28,769 bases of DNA from Gemmatimonadaceae bacterium (GCA_025357975.1 JANYKY010000458.1:1-28769), one strand, 5' to 3'. Shown: positions 14,400 to 23,522, numbered from the stretch's first letter. The notes: generated by a model not told the origin, from the letters alone. Numbers and translations are program-made.

Positions 14400-16578
14400 C
14401 GAGCGTCGCTTCCCCGCTCTCAGTTACTTCGATGGTCAGGCCACGTGTTGTGACAGTGACTTTATCGCCGAGTGCGAATACTTCGCGCAGCTCGGGAATT
14501 GCGTCGATCAGCTTGAAGTAAGCGTCCGAGAAAGGCTTGATCTTGAGGGTTCGCCCAGAGGCTGAGTGAGCAGCGTCTGTCCAGATGCCATCGTGGAGAC
14601 TGAAGAGTCGCGCGCCGACTCTGCGCGTAACGACATCGTTTTTCTTGAGATCAGATTCATCGGCTACGGCAAGATTGGTCACGCCCCGCTGCAGCGATGC
14701 CGCACGCGCAGATTCAAATGCCTTTGCGCTCGGTGACGGTGCGCCAGGCGAGCCGGTTGCAGAGCTAGTCATCACGCCGCTCACACGGCCGCGGAGAACC
14801 TGCTGATTCAGTACTCCAGGTTCGGTCACCAGGTATGACGTGAATTCGGTGGGAATCGCATAGCGTTCGCCGAGCTGGCGAATCTCGTCGTCGATCTCGT
14901 GAGAAGGTCCATTCTTGCGCCTCTCTGCGCTGAGGTAGCCGATGCGCTGCGTTGCCCACAGTCGAGCGACAAAAGAATTCTCGCGCGAAGAAGATGGAAA
15001 TGCCACGCGGGTAGACCATGAGACCGGCCCGTTCGCTGTTCGGCCCTCGAAGCGAACAATCGCTGGGCCGCTTCCGGAGTATCTGGCGAGAAGAATGTAG
15101 TCTTGGCCAGCGAAGATATCGGCGGCTTCGGATGGAAGTTTTTTTGCGAGGCGGACGCCGTCGGCAAAGACCCGAACGTCGGTGACGACTGGGTTTGCAA
15201 GCCTGCTGGCAACGAGCGATACCGCTCGCTCGACGGACTCGTTTGGCCGAATGAACTGCGCTGTGCCACGTCCTTCGACAGCGAGCCTCTCGACCAGCGC
15301 GGCATTCAGGTCGGCTCCAACGCCGAACGAGAAAATCCTGCGGTCTCCTCTCAACCGATCGACGCGAGATGCAATTGCTTCGGGATCCCGCTCGCCGATT
15401 GTGGGCTCGCCGTCAGTTACGAACAGCACAAGTCCGAGACGACCAGGGGTTGGTGCGCCTCTGAGAGCGTCATCGAGTGCGCCGGAAATGTTCGTCGATC
15501 CGGAAGCATCCAGAGTTTCGAGGTATCGTGAGCCATCGGCAATATTCTGTCGCGTAGCGGGTACGAATCCGTCGCGGAACGTGTGGACATCGGTGGAGAA
15601 GTCAATCAGCCGAAAGCGGTCAGTAGAATTCAGTGTCTGGAGCAGTTGCTTCCCAGCCGCGCGCGCCTGTTCGATTTTCTCGCCCGACATCGAGCCTGAC
15701 ACGTCGAGCACGAGCGTCACGTCCCGCGGAGTGACACGAGGTGCGACGGCGGGAGGCGAGAGAGTGACGAGTGCGAAGCCGTCTTCGTTCTGGGGTGCAT
15801 AGGTCAGAACCGAGATTGCGGGCTCTGAATTTTTTCTCACCGGCACCAGGAGCGTGATCGCGCTCGAACTTCCATTCACCCTGACTTCGCGCCGCGCGCC
15901 CCGACGCACCGTTGTCAACGCATGCGTCGGAGAGTACGGCGTTCCGTAGATCGGGTCGGATGGAAGTGTCAGTGTGAACGAGCTGCTTCCGGGTTCCTCA
16001 CGGTCATCGGCGAGGCGAGTCACGGCCATGTCAGGTGACTTTCCCTTGGCGTAATCGATTCGCAGCGCGTCGCCCTCACGCTCTGCCACCATCTGGAATC
16101 GAATGACGACTTTTTTCACTTCGCCTGGCGCGATCGGGAAAATTCTGGCGCGAAGCATCCCGTAGCCCATCCACTCGACGAGCGCAGGGTCACGCTGCTG
16201 TCTCACAATCTGTTCATAGATGGCGCGCGCCTTGTCTGCCGATATCATCTCACCCGAAACCATCTCGCCATTTATCGAGAGCTTGAGATCCTGGAATGCG
16301 GCGCCCTTCGGTAACGGAAACATGTAATCGGCTTCTCCGATTCCTCTGCCGCGGTTGACGAACGTCTCTGTTACTTCGTAATGGAGAACCCGGTCGGTGA
16401 GATCTGCGGTGACGTCGCTCGACTGTCGTATTACTGTCGGCCCCCAAGGTCTGCACGGCGGGCATGGGTTGTTGGCAAGGCAGACTATCGGCTGGCACGG
16501 GTGCGGAAGAATGAGGCCTTGGCCGAATACGACTGAAGGCATCAGCAGACTACATAGTATTGCGATTGTGGTGCGCAT
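14362..16578 (-). CDS. Secreted VIT and VWA domain protein
   Basis: 738 residues with a signal peptide (TIAILCSLLMPSVVFGQ). Just after it comes a compact Cys cluster C28-x4-C33-x5-C39-x2-C42. The VIT domain (vault/inter-alpha-trypsin type) covers about 47-175 (LHYEVTETFVNRGRGIGEAD, FPLPKGAAFQDLKLSINGE). The VWA domain starts at about 285 and has a complete metal-ion adhesion site: D292-x-S294-x-S296 (LVLDVSGSMSG), T362 and D389 (VTDGEP). A C-terminal region of about 270 residues is mostly beta-rich and unassigned. Such proteins are usually exported and bind protein partners through the metal site. The start at ATG 16578 has GAGAG just upstream. It lies between a diguanylate cyclase gene and an ECF sigma/anti-sigma pair on the same strand, which suggests a sensor or scaffold role; that is inference. 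Confidence 0.9.
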   Translation of the reverse strand: MRTTIAILCSLLMPSVVFGQGLILPHPCQPIVCLANNPCPPCRPWGPTVIRQSSDVTADLTDRVLHYEVTETFVNRGRGIGEADYMFPLPKGAAFQDLKLSINGEMVSGEMISADKARAIYEQIVRQQRDPALVEWMGYGMLRARIFPIAPGEVKKVVIRFQMVAEREGDALRIDYAKGKSPDMAVTRLADDREEPGSSSFTLTLPSDPIYGTPYSPTHALTTVRRGARREVRVNGSSSAITLLVPVRKNSEPAISVLTYAPQNEDGFALVTLSPPAVAPRVTPRDVTLVLDVSGSMSGEKIEQARAAGKQLLQTLNSTDRFRLIDFSTDVHTFRDGFVPATRQNIADGSRYLETLDASGSTNISGALDDALRGAPTPGRLGLVLFVTDGEPTIGERDPEAIASRVDRLRGDRRIFSFGVGADLNAALVERLAVEGRGTAQFIRPNESVERAVSLVASRLANPVVTDVRVFADGVRLAKKLPSEAADIFAGQDYILLARYSGSGPAIVRFEGRTANGPVSWSTRVAFPSSSRENSFVARLWATQRIGYLSAERRKNGPSHEIDDEIRQLGERYAIPTEFTSYLVTEPGVLNQQVLRGRVSGVMTSSATGSPGAPSPSAKAFESARAASLQRGVTNLAVADESDLKKNDVVTRRVGARLFSLHDGIWTDAAHSASGRTLKIKPFSDAYFKLIDAIPELREVFALGDKVTVTTRGLTIEVTESGEATLGASELKAIQHSW

Positions 16579-16648
16579 TATTCTCTCGGGTTTGACTACC
16601 CGTAAGACGCGCGCCTCCCTCGGCCTTGCACACCGGACTTTTTTGCGC

Positions 16649-17557
16649 TTAAGCGGACTCTGCTTGCAACTCCGGCGGCGTCCGTCTCGTGTAGCTGCCC
16701 GGGCGACTCATTACCCGAACTTGAATAAGCTCGCGATCGGCACGGTTCACTGTCTCTTCGAGCGTCTCGGTTCCCTCTCGTGCGGCCCACCCAAGAGAAA
16801 ATGAAACCGGGCCACGCTCCTGTCCCGCTGCCTCGAGCCGCCGCGCGATCGCTTCGGTGGCCTTCAGTCCCGTCTCGAACAGAGTTACAAGAAACTCGTC
16901 GCCACCCATTCTCACGACGCCTTCCTCAGCTCTCACGTGTCTCATCAGGAAGCGACTCATTCTGACGAGCACGTTATCTCCAGCCGCGTGACCGTGAATG
17001 TCGTTGTATTGCTTGAAGTGATCGATGTCTACGTAAATGCAGCCCCACATCGCATCTGGGTTGGTGCGAGAAGCGTACAGCGCAGACAGGTGGCGCCGAT
17101 TATAGCATCCTGTGAGCGGATCACGAATGCTCTGTTCAAGGAGCTGGTTTTCAAGCGCTTTCCGGCTCGTGATGTCCACCAGGATGCCGTGAAATATCGG
17201 CTCGGGGTCGTCGGGATTCTTGTTGATGTACCAGGTGTCGAGAACTGTTCTGACAACTCCGTCCGGACGCGTGATCTGCAGCTCGCGGTCACGAAGTGAT
17301 CCTTCGCGCTCCAATAACGCGACCTCGTTTTTCCGCGCTTCCCAGTCAACGAAATCGCTCACGCGATAGTTCTTGAGCTCGGCGAGCGTCTCGACTCCGA
17401 AGATCTTCAGAAATGCCGGATTGGCATCGAGGATTTCGCCGGACTCATTGGTTATGTAAATGCCTTCACCCAGGTTCTGGGCAAACTTCGCCAGAGTTTC
17501 TGGATCGCTCAGACTCCGAAAACGTGAACTGCCCGCTGCAGGCGTTTTGTCGCTCAA
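16649..17557 (-). CDS. PAS-GGDEF diguanylate cyclase
   Basis: A cytoplasmic 302-residue protein that should make cyclic di-GMP from two GTP. A PAS domain covers about 19-133 (EGIYITNESGEILDANPAFL, ending FHGILVDITSRKALE). It is joined by a short helix (LENQLLEQSIRDPLTGCYNR) to a GGDEF domain at about 142-285. The signature is intact: GGDEF at 218-222, plus YVDIDHFKQYNDIHGHAAGD for metal and nucleotide binding. The product-inhibition site (RxxD five residues before GGDEF) reads RAEE at 209-212, so it is altered. The end of the domain is degenerate (NRADRELIQVR where ADRALYxAK is usual). It starts with TTG at 17557 behind AAGGAAAG. It is upstream of the VIT-VWA gene by 70 bases on the same strand. 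No membrane segment, so the PAS domain senses an internal cue. Confidence 0.92.
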   Translation of the reverse strand: MSDKTPAAGSSRFRSLSDPETLAKFAQNLGEGIYITNESGEILDANPAFLKIFGVETLAELKNYRVSDFVDWEARKNEVALLEREGSLRDRELQITRPDGVVRTVLDTWYINKNPDDPEPIFHGILVDITSRKALENQLLEQSIRDPLTGCYNRRHLSALYASRTNPDAMWGCIYVDIDHFKQYNDIHGHAAGDNVLVRMSRFLMRHVRAEEGVVRMGGDEFLVTLFETGLKATEAIARRLEAAGQERGPVSFSLGWAAREGTETLEETVNRADRELIQVRVMSRPGSYTRRTPPELQAESA

Positions 17558-17622
17558 ACGCTTTCCTTGCTTCTCGGCATATGCATTGCCCTGTGATCAT
17601 TCATTCTTAACGGAGCATAATT

Positions 17623-17817
17623 ATGGCGAGCAGCGACTCTGAGGAACAGATGGATAAGACTGGCCAGGACGCCACGAAACGTTCTGGCGAGACGCATTCA
17701 GGCACGCCCAATCCGGTCGACCCCAACAAGACCCGGTCTACGGAGCATAAAAGTGGCTATGGCGGAGACGGCGGCGAGCCCAGAGCGACTCCAAACACCG
17801 AGAAAGGCAAAGACTGA
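17623..17817 (+). CDS. Small hydrophilic, probably disordered protein
   Basis: 64 residues, not recognised. It is almost free of hydrophobic residues and rich in Ser, Thr, Gly, Glu, Lys and Pro (ending SGYGGDGGEPRATPNTEKGK), so it is probably unfolded in solution. There is no signal peptide or membrane helix. A GGAG at 17612-17615 stands seven bases before the ATG, which supports translation. It lies divergent from the diguanylate cyclase gene and 17 bases before the decayed nitroreductase, so it may head that operon. A stress or solubility role as for other short hydrophilic proteins is a guess. Confidence 0.6.
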   Translation: MASSDSEEQMDKTGQDATKRSGETHSGTPNPVDPNKTRSTEHKSGYGGDGGEPRATPNTEKGKD

Positions 17818-17834
17818 CGATAATTGGCTTTCTC

Positions 17835-18208
17835 GTGTCCGGAAATCTGACGGTTCCGCTCGTTCTGAATGGCCGCGAAGCAGAAGCATCCGTCGACCCA
17901 CAGTTCCTTGACCGATGGTCACCTCGCGCGTTTTCTCCAGAACCACTCGATAGTGAAACAATTCTCAGTTCGAGGCGCGCCGGCTCGGGCTCTACGCGCA
18001 TGCAATGGCCGGCTTCAACGCGGACAAAGTTCATGAAGCACTTCGTGTTGCGCGGGACAAGTAAGAAGTGATGGCCGCAATTGCGATCGGCAAATACGGC
18101 GATCGATCACTGCTGGGCGAAAAGGATCGCATCCGCGAAACTCCTAGCGGCAGAAAGAGCACAGAAGAATTCGTTTTTGAAGGACCGCTTCCGGAAGCCG
18201 TTAGGTGA
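17835..18208 (+). pseudogene. Nitroreductase-family pseudogene with internal deletion and stop
   Basis: The first frame (GTG 17835) reads VPLVLNGREAEASVDPQFLD and RWSPRAFSPEPLDSETILS, a typical nitroreductase N-terminus. At about 17965-17970 homology jumps to another frame: FEARRLGLYAHAMAGFNADK, VHEALRVARDK, stop (TAA 18062-18064), EVMAAIAIGKYGDRSLLGEK and SGRKSTEEFVFEGPLP, which is the C-terminus of the same family. Only about 120 of the usual ~195 residues remain. The middle, carrying much of the FMN site, is gone, the frame is shifted, and a Tyr codon (DYEV-type context) appears to have become TAA. The original frame ends with TGA at 18069-18071. The gene sits directly before a ring-cleaving dioxygenase, like mhqN before mhqO. 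It cannot make a working enzyme. The family call is strong; the exact subfamily is not. Confidence 0.82.
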
Positions 18209-19173
18209 CACTTGTCTCGAAAGGGATTCACCACGTCACCGCAATCGCAAGCGATCCGCAAAAGAATCTCGACTTCTACGCGGGCGTGCTCGGCCTGCGG
18301 TTCGTGAAGCGTACAGTGAACTTCGACGATCCCACTACATACCATTTCTATTTCGGTGATGGGGCGGGAAACCCAGGATCGATCCTCACCTTCTTTCCGT
18401 GGCCAGCGTCTCGTCGAGGTCGACAAGGCGACGGCCAGGTTGGCGTAACGTCTTTTGCGATTCTTCCAGGCTCGGTGGGATTCTGGATCGAGCGATTCAT
18501 AAAGCATAACGTCGATTTCGAGCATCCTAAAACTCGTTTCGACGAGGAGCGCGTTATCGCGTTTCGGGATCCCGACGGACTGCTCGTAGAGCTCGTTGCC
18601 CATCCCGGTGCGGACGCCGGCGCAACCTGGTCAACTCTCGCTATACCGGCTGAGCACTCGATTCGCGGCCTGTACTCGGTGACGCTATGGCAGAAAAGCT
18701 CTGACCTCACCGGAAAACTCCTCATCGAATCACTTGGCTTCGAGCCCGTTCTCGAACAGGCAAGCACCTTTCGCTACGCCGCGAAAGGTCGCGGACTGGG
18801 CTCGGTTGTCGACCTGCGCTGTGTCCCGGGACTGTGGCCCGGCGTCCTGGGCGCCGGTACTGTCCATCACGTCGCATTTCGCGCATCGGACGATGCCGAG
18901 CAGCTCGAATCGAGAAACAATCTCGTGGCAAGAGGTTTCAACGTGAGCCCATTGATGAACCGCGACTATTTCCGCTCGATCTATTTCCGTGAGCCTGGCG
19001 GTGTTCTATTCGAGATCGCAACCGACTCGCCCGGTTTTGCGATTGACGAGCCCATCGACAAGCTCGGACAGTCGCTCAAACTTCCCGAATGGCTCGAGCC
19101 GCGACGGTTCGAGATCGACGCGCTACTTCCGAATATTCGCCTGCCGATGGAAATCCCCGGCCCCAACGCCTGA
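18205..19173 (+). CDS. Ring-cleaving dioxygenase, VOC superfamily (MhqO-like)
   Basis: 322 residues made of paired vicinal-oxygen-chelate modules. Likely metal ligands are H10 (GIHHVTAI), H222 (TVHHVAFR) and E270 ([11 protein letters not shown]), the two-His-one-carboxylate set of extradiol-type enzymes. Length and the closing motif ([17 protein letters not shown]) match the MhqO/MhqA hydroquinone- or catechol-cleaving group. Its expected role is the detoxification or use of (hydro)quinones in the cytoplasm. The start is GTG at 18205, overlapping the TGA of the decayed nitroreductase (GTGA), so translation was once coupled to it. Transketolase follows after 20 bases. Repression by a MarR-type regulator is known for mhq genes, but no regulator gene is seen here. 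The substrate is inferred from family only. Confidence 0.87.
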   Translation: MTLVSKGIHHVTAIASDPQKNLDFYAGVLGLRFVKRTVNFDDPTTYHFYFGDGAGNPGSILTFFPWPASRRGRQGDGQVGVTSFAILPGSVGFWIERFIKHNVDFEHPKTRFDEERVIAFRDPDGLLVELVAHPGADAGATWSTLAIPAEHSIRGLYSVTLWQKSSDLTGKLLIESLGFEPVLEQASTFRYAAKGRGLGSVVDLRCVPGLWPGVLGAGTVHHVAFRASDDAEQLESRNNLVARGFNVSPLMNRDYFRSIYFREPGGVLFEIATDSPGFAIDEPIDKLGQSLKLPEWLEPRRFEIDALLPNIRLPMEIPGPNA

Positions 19174-19193
19174 TAGACTCTAACTTTCTCCAA

Positions 19194-21203
19194 ATGTCAA
19201 CTTCGTCAGATTCCGCGCTCGACCAGCTGTCCATCAATGCAATCCGCGTCCTCGCAATGGATGCCGTTCAAAAAGCCGATTCAGGCCATCCCGGCACCCC
19301 GATGGCACTCGCACCGCTCGCGTATGTGCTGTTCACGCGGCACCTGCGATACAATCCGAAAAACCCGCACTGGATGAACCGCGACAGGTTCATCCTCTCG
19401 GCGGGGCATGCATCGATGCTGCTTTATAGCGTCCTGTATCTGACCGGTTACGACCTTTCTCTTGACGATATCAAGCAGTTTCGGCAGTGGGAGAGCAAGA
19501 CGCCCGGCCATCCGGAGTACGACTACACGCCGGGAGTGGAAACGACCACGGGCCCGCTCGGACAGGGCATCGGCAACTCAGTCGGAATGGCGATCGGCGA
19601 AGCTCACTTGGGCGCATCGTTCAATCGCGGCGCGGACGTAATCATCGATCACCATACGTATTTCATCGCCAGCGACGGCGACATGATGGAAGGTATCTCG
19701 CACGAGGTGTCGTCATACGCGGGACATCTCAAGCTTGGGAAGCTCATCGGATTTTACGATGACAATCACATCACCATTGAGGGCAACACAGACCTCACTT
19801 TCAACGATGACACGGCCAAGCGGTTCGAGGCATATGGCTGGCACGTGCAGCGCGTCGAAGATGCAAATGATCTCGATGAGATAGACGCTGCGATCGTCGC
19901 AGCCAAGGAAGTGTTGTACAAGCCGTCGCTGATTATCGTCAGATCTCACATCGGATTCGGCAGCCCGCACAAGCACGATACGCCCGAAGCGCATGGATCA
20001 CCGCTCGGAGTCGATGAGATCAAGCTCACGAAGGAAGCACTTGGTTATCCATCTCAGGAGCCGTTTTTCGTCGCGACGGAAGCGCTCGCTAACTGGCGCA
20101 AGATGACTGATCGTGGGGCGACGCTCGAAGCCGAATGGCAAAAAAAATACGCTGCATATAAGGCTGCTCACGCCGCCGATGAAGCCGAGCTCGATCGCAG
20201 ACTGCATGGCCGGATGCTCGATGGGTGGGAAGACCTGATTCCAACGTTCACGGTCGAAAACGGCAGCGTTGCGAGCAGGGCCGCTTCGGGCATCGTCATC
20301 AACGCGATCGCTCCCAAAGTCCCCGAGCTCATCGGAGGCTCGGCCGATCTCGCAACCTCCACAAATACCATAGTGAAGGGCGCCCCCAGTATCAGCTCGG
20401 AGGACTACTCGGGCCGTAACTACCATTTCGGTATTCGAGAGCATGGCATGGGCGCGGTCATGAATGGAATGTCAGCTCACGGTGGAGTTATTCCGTATGG
20501 CGCGACATTCCTGATCTTCTCTGATTACATGCGGCCGGCAGTCCGACTTGCATGCATCATGAAGCGGCACGTCATCTATGTGTACACGCACGATTCCATC
20601 GGCCTTGGCGAAGATGGACCGACGCATCAGCCCATCGAACAATTGAGCACCCTTCGCGCAATCCCATTCATGACGTTGATTCGGCCGGCCGATGCATCTG
20701 AGACGGCCGAGGCGTGGAGAGTTGCACTGAAGCATCAAGGCCCGGTCGCTCTGGTCCTGACGAGACAGAAGCTCGACTTCATAGATAGATCGAAATACGG
20801 CGCTGCTGTCGGGGTCGCGAACGGTGCTTATGTGCTCGCCGATTCCCCGGGCGGTGCTCCTCAGGTGGTATTGATGTCCTCCGGATCTGAGGTGGGCTTG
20901 ATCGTTGGGGCTCAGCAGAAGCTGGAGGCAGCAGGGATAAGGACTCGCACGGTAAGTGTGCCGAGTATGGAGCTATTCGCGGCTCAGACGCAGGAGTATC
21001 GCGACAGTGTCCTGACACCGGGCGTTAAACGTGTAGCGATTGAAGCTGCACACCCGATGTCGTGGTATAAATGGGTTGGCGACAATGGGGTGATTCTGGG
21101 CCTCGACCACTTCGGAGCATCAGCCCCGGCACCCGAGCTTTTTCAGCACTTCGGACTGACAGTCCAGAAGGTCGTCGAGGCTGCAACGAAGCTCGCCTCA
21201 TGA
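19194..21203 (+). CDS. tkt: Transketolase
   Basis: 669 residues, the usual transketolase length, from the ATG at 19194; the upstream ATG at 19089 lies inside the dioxygenase gene and is rejected. It transfers two-carbon ketol units between sugar phosphates in the pentose-phosphate and Calvin-type pathways, using thiamine diphosphate and a divalent metal. Visible family marks are [20 protein letters not shown] at the N-terminus, the active-site segment [20 protein letters not shown], the cofactor motif [12 protein letters not shown]...YDDNHITI, and the second-domain signature [18 protein letters not shown]. It is in line with the dioxygenase gene 20 bases upstream and the cyclase-family gene 10 bases downstream. 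The reason for its place in this operon is not clear; it may simply be co-expressed. Confidence 0.97.
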   Translation: MSTSSDSALDQLSINAIRVLAMDAVQKADSGHPGTPMALAPLAYVLFTRHLRYNPKNPHWMNRDRFILSAGHASMLLYSVLYLTGYDLSLDDIKQFRQWESKTPGHPEYDYTPGVETTTGPLGQGIGNSVGMAIGEAHLGASFNRGADVIIDHHTYFIASDGDMMEGISHEVSSYAGHLKLGKLIGFYDDNHITIEGNTDLTFNDDTAKRFEAYGWHVQRVEDANDLDEIDAAIVAAKEVLYKPSLIIVRSHIGFGSPHKHDTPEAHGSPLGVDEIKLTKEALGYPSQEPFFVATEALANWRKMTDRGATLEAEWQKKYAAYKAAHAADEAELDRRLHGRMLDGWEDLIPTFTVENGSVASRAASGIVINAIAPKVPELIGGSADLATSTNTIVKGAPSISSEDYSGRNYHFGIREHGMGAVMNGMSAHGGVIPYGATFLIFSDYMRPAVRLACIMKRHVIYVYTHDSIGLGEDGPTHQPIEQLSTLRAIPFMTLIRPADASETAEAWRVALKHQGPVALVLTRQKLDFIDRSKYGAAVGVANGAYVLADSPGGAPQVVLMSSGSEVGLIVGAQQKLEAAGIRTRTVSVPSMELFAAQTQEYRDSVLTPGVKRVAIEAAHPMSWYKWVGDNGVILGLDHFGASAPAPELFQHFGLTVQKVVEAATKLAS

Positions 21204-21213
21204 GCGCAACAGC

Positions 21214-21846
21214 ATGACCCCAAGGCTCCGCGACATCAGCATCACCCTATCACCCGGCACACCTCCCTGGCCGGGTGATACGCGATTCGAATGCGGCTGG
21301 AAGACGACCCTGTCCAACGGGTCCGCCGTAAACCTTTCGAGCATTACCACAAGTCTGCATGTCGGTACGCACGCTGACGCCCCCCTTCATGTTCGCGATG
21401 GATGGCCAGGATCTCACGAGCTTCCGCTAGAAGCATTCTACGGTCCGGCGCTCCTGGTAGACTTGAGCGAAGCAAAGGGCGAGATCCAGTTTGAGACTCT
21501 CGAGCCGCTCCTCAAATCGGAAAATCGAGAGCGGCTGATCTTGAAGACCGGATGTACTATTGCGAGCGGTGAATTCCCGAACGACTGGCCGACGCTGTCT
21601 GAAAGCTGCGCGCGTTCACTTCTCGGGCTCGGCCTCAAACTTTTATGTGTCGACGCTCCATCGGTCGATCAGCGGGACAGCCAATCCTTGGCTGTCCACA
21701 AGATGCTTTTCTCGGGGAACACCTTCATCATCGAGAACCTCGATCTTCGTCGCACACCCGCCGGCGAGTACGACATCATTGCGTTTCCGCTGAAGATCAT
21801 GTCTCTCGATGCTGCGCCGGTACGAGCGGTGCTGCTCGAGAGATAG
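21214..21846 (+). CDS. kynB: Cyclase-family metal hydrolase, kynurenine formamidase-like
   Basis: 210 residues, the normal size of bacterial kynurenine formamidase, which splits N-formylkynurenine in tryptophan breakdown. The metal-binding signature HxGTHxDxPxH is complete (SLHVGTHADAPLHV; H49, H53, D55, H59). The N-terminal DISITLSPGTPPWPGD and the closing YDIIAFPLKIMSLDAAPVRA also match KynB. It follows transketolase by 10 bases. No tryptophan dioxygenase or kynureninase is in the window, so activity on another amide or lactone remains possible; the gene symbol is given on motif strength. Its stop lies 6 bases from the stop of the opposing HerA-like gene. Confidence 0.86.
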   Translation: MTPRLRDISITLSPGTPPWPGDTRFECGWKTTLSNGSAVNLSSITTSLHVGTHADAPLHVRDGWPGSHELPLEAFYGPALLVDLSEAKGEIQFETLEPLLKSENRERLILKTGCTIASGEFPNDWPTLSESCARSLLGLGLKLLCVDAPSVDQRDSQSLAVHKMLFSGNTFIIENLDLRRTPAGEYDIIAFPLKIMSLDAAPVRAVLLER

Positions 21847-21852
21847 CGGAGC

Positions 21853-23400
21853 TCACCAGCTGCTCCGCCTTCTGCTGCCGGAGCCGAGGAGGGCACCCAT
21901 TATCCCTCGCGTCAGTGCGCCCGCGACGGTGCGGGTAACCGGAGATTTCAATATCTCCTGAAATGTCGTCAGCGGCGCTTTCCCCGCACGCTGAGCTGGA
22001 GAAGCTGGAGCAACACTCGCATCCTGTCCCGATGCGGCGGCCGGAGCCGCCTTCGCAGCAAGCTTTTCACGGGCGCTTTCACGGTCGATCGGCGTCGCGT
22101 ATTTTCTGACTTGCGCCGACGCCGCAACCTGCTGGTCGATAGCCGGCAACGGTCCCATTATCGATGACGGGGGAATCAACCGCGTAGCAAATGGCATCGT
22201 TGGAACCCCCTTCGGCGTCAAAACCGTAACGAAGGCTTCGCCGATCCCCAGCGTTGTCAGAGTTTCTTCGACGTCGTAGAACGGCGTTTTCGGAAATGTG
22301 CGCGCTGCTGCCTGCAGTGCCTTGTCGTCATTGGGCGTGAAGGCGCGCAAGGCATGTTGCACTCGGTGTCCGAGCTGACCAAGTACGTTCTCCGGCACGT
22401 CCTTCGGGCTTTGAGTTATGAAGTACACACCAATTCCCTTCGATCGCACCAGCCTCACGACCTGTTCGATCTCAGCGAGCAAAGCCTTCGTCGCATTGTC
22501 GAAGAGCAGGTGGGCTTCGTCGAAAAAGAAGGCGAGCTTCGGCTTGTCTACGTCACCGATTTCGGGTAGCTCGTGGTAGATGGTCGCGAGCATCCACAGC
22601 ATGAACGTGCTGAAGAGCTGAGGCTTGTCCTGAACGTCGGCAAGCTCCAGAACGCTGATGCGTCCACGACCATCGCGGTCCACCTGCAGCAAGTCGTGAA
22701 TGTCGAACTCCGGCTCCCCGAAAAACGCTTCAGCTCCCTGTTGCTCCAGCTCCACCATCTCGCGCAGAAGAACGCCTACAGTTGCTTTTGACATTCCGCC
22801 ATAACTCGTGAGCTCATCTGCTCCGTCACCGGTCAGATACTGGAGAACAGATCGAAGATCCGCGAAATCGAGAAGAAGAAGGCCTTTGTCGTCGCAGTAC
22901 TTGAAGACGAGCGAGAGCACGCTCGACTGTGTTTCGTTGAGGTTCAGCACCCGCGCGAGCAGCAGCGGCCCAAATGACGAAACGGTTGCACGAAGCTGCG
23001 CCCCATGGGCTCCGGTGAGACTTAGAAATTCGACTGGAAACGCGGAAGCTTTCCAGGTAAATCCCGTCTCCTTCGCACGCGTTGTGACTCTGTCGCTCGA
23101 CTCGCCCGCACCGCCGAGTCCGGATAGGTCGCCCTTGATGTCTGCAACGAATACCGGAACTCCTGCCGCCGACAACTGCTCGGCCATGAGCTGCAAAGTT
23201 CGCGTCTTTCCGGTGCCGGTCGCTCCAGCGATGAGACCGTGCCGGTTCATCATCGCAATCGGAATCGTCACCAGCGGCTCAGGATCGCAGTCTCCTTTGT
23301 AGACAACCGCGCCGAGCGTCACAGTGTTGGTGGCCGGAGGAAATGCTGCGCGTGCTGCGTCGAGTACCTTCGAATCCATGGTCTTCTGTTCCTTGCTCAT
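21853..23400 (-). CDS. HerA-like/DUF853 ATPase (YjgR-like)
   Basis: 515 residues from the ATG at 23400; an ATG at 23379 ([13 protein letters not shown]) with AAGGA upstream is an equal alternative. Walker A is GATGTGKT at 59-66, followed by [13 protein letters not shown]. Walker B is [14 protein letters not shown], followed by the sensor-like [20 protein letters not shown]. This is the DUF853 branch of the HerA/FtsK-like ATPases. HerA proteins act in DNA end processing with NurA nucleases; YjgR-type members have no well-defined role, and no nurA is next to it. The last ~90 residues are a low-complexity Ala-rich linker with a basic end ([14 protein letters not shown]), possibly nucleic-acid or membrane contacting. 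It is divergent from the FAD-Rieske gene. Confidence 0.88.
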   Translation of the reverse strand: MSKEQKTMDSKVLDAARAAFPPATNTVTLGAVVYKGDCDPEPLVTIPIAMMNRHGLIAGATGTGKTRTLQLMAEQLSAAGVPVFVADIKGDLSGLGGAGESSDRVTTRAKETGFTWKASAFPVEFLSLTGAHGAQLRATVSSFGPLLLARVLNLNETQSSVLSLVFKYCDDKGLLLLDFADLRSVLQYLTGDGADELTSYGGMSKATVGVLLREMVELEQQGAEAFFGEPEFDIHDLLQVDRDGRGRISVLELADVQDKPQLFSTFMLWMLATIYHELPEIGDVDKPKLAFFFDEAHLLFDNATKALLAEIEQVVRLVRSKGIGVYFITQSPKDVPENVLGQLGHRVQHALRAFTPNDDKALQAAARTFPKTPFYDVEETLTTLGIGEAFVTVLTPKGVPTMPFATRLIPPSSIMGPLPAIDQQVAASAQVRKYATPIDRESAREKLAAKAAPAAASGQDASVAPASPAQRAGKAPLTTFQEILKSPVTRTVAGALTRGIMGALLGSGSRRRSSW

Positions 23401-23522
23401 CGGCCAATGTGTGGTGCGCGAATCCAAACCATCCTTTGGCTACAGTAGCATTGGCATACGCTATGCGCCATGCTGCTAGCCAACCCCTTATCCTGCAATC
23501 ACTTCACTGTAAAAATATCGTA

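Noticed and set aside
16587..16602. CGGGT-six-base loop-ACCCG hairpin just upstream of the VIT-VWA start
   Set aside because: The stem is only five pairs with no T-tract. It is too weak to call a terminator or a riboswitch.
23454..23466. GCATA-CGC-TATGC inverted repeat in the HerA/Rieske divergent spacer
   Set aside because: It is well placed for an operator, but five-base arms are expected by chance and no regulator gene is nearby.
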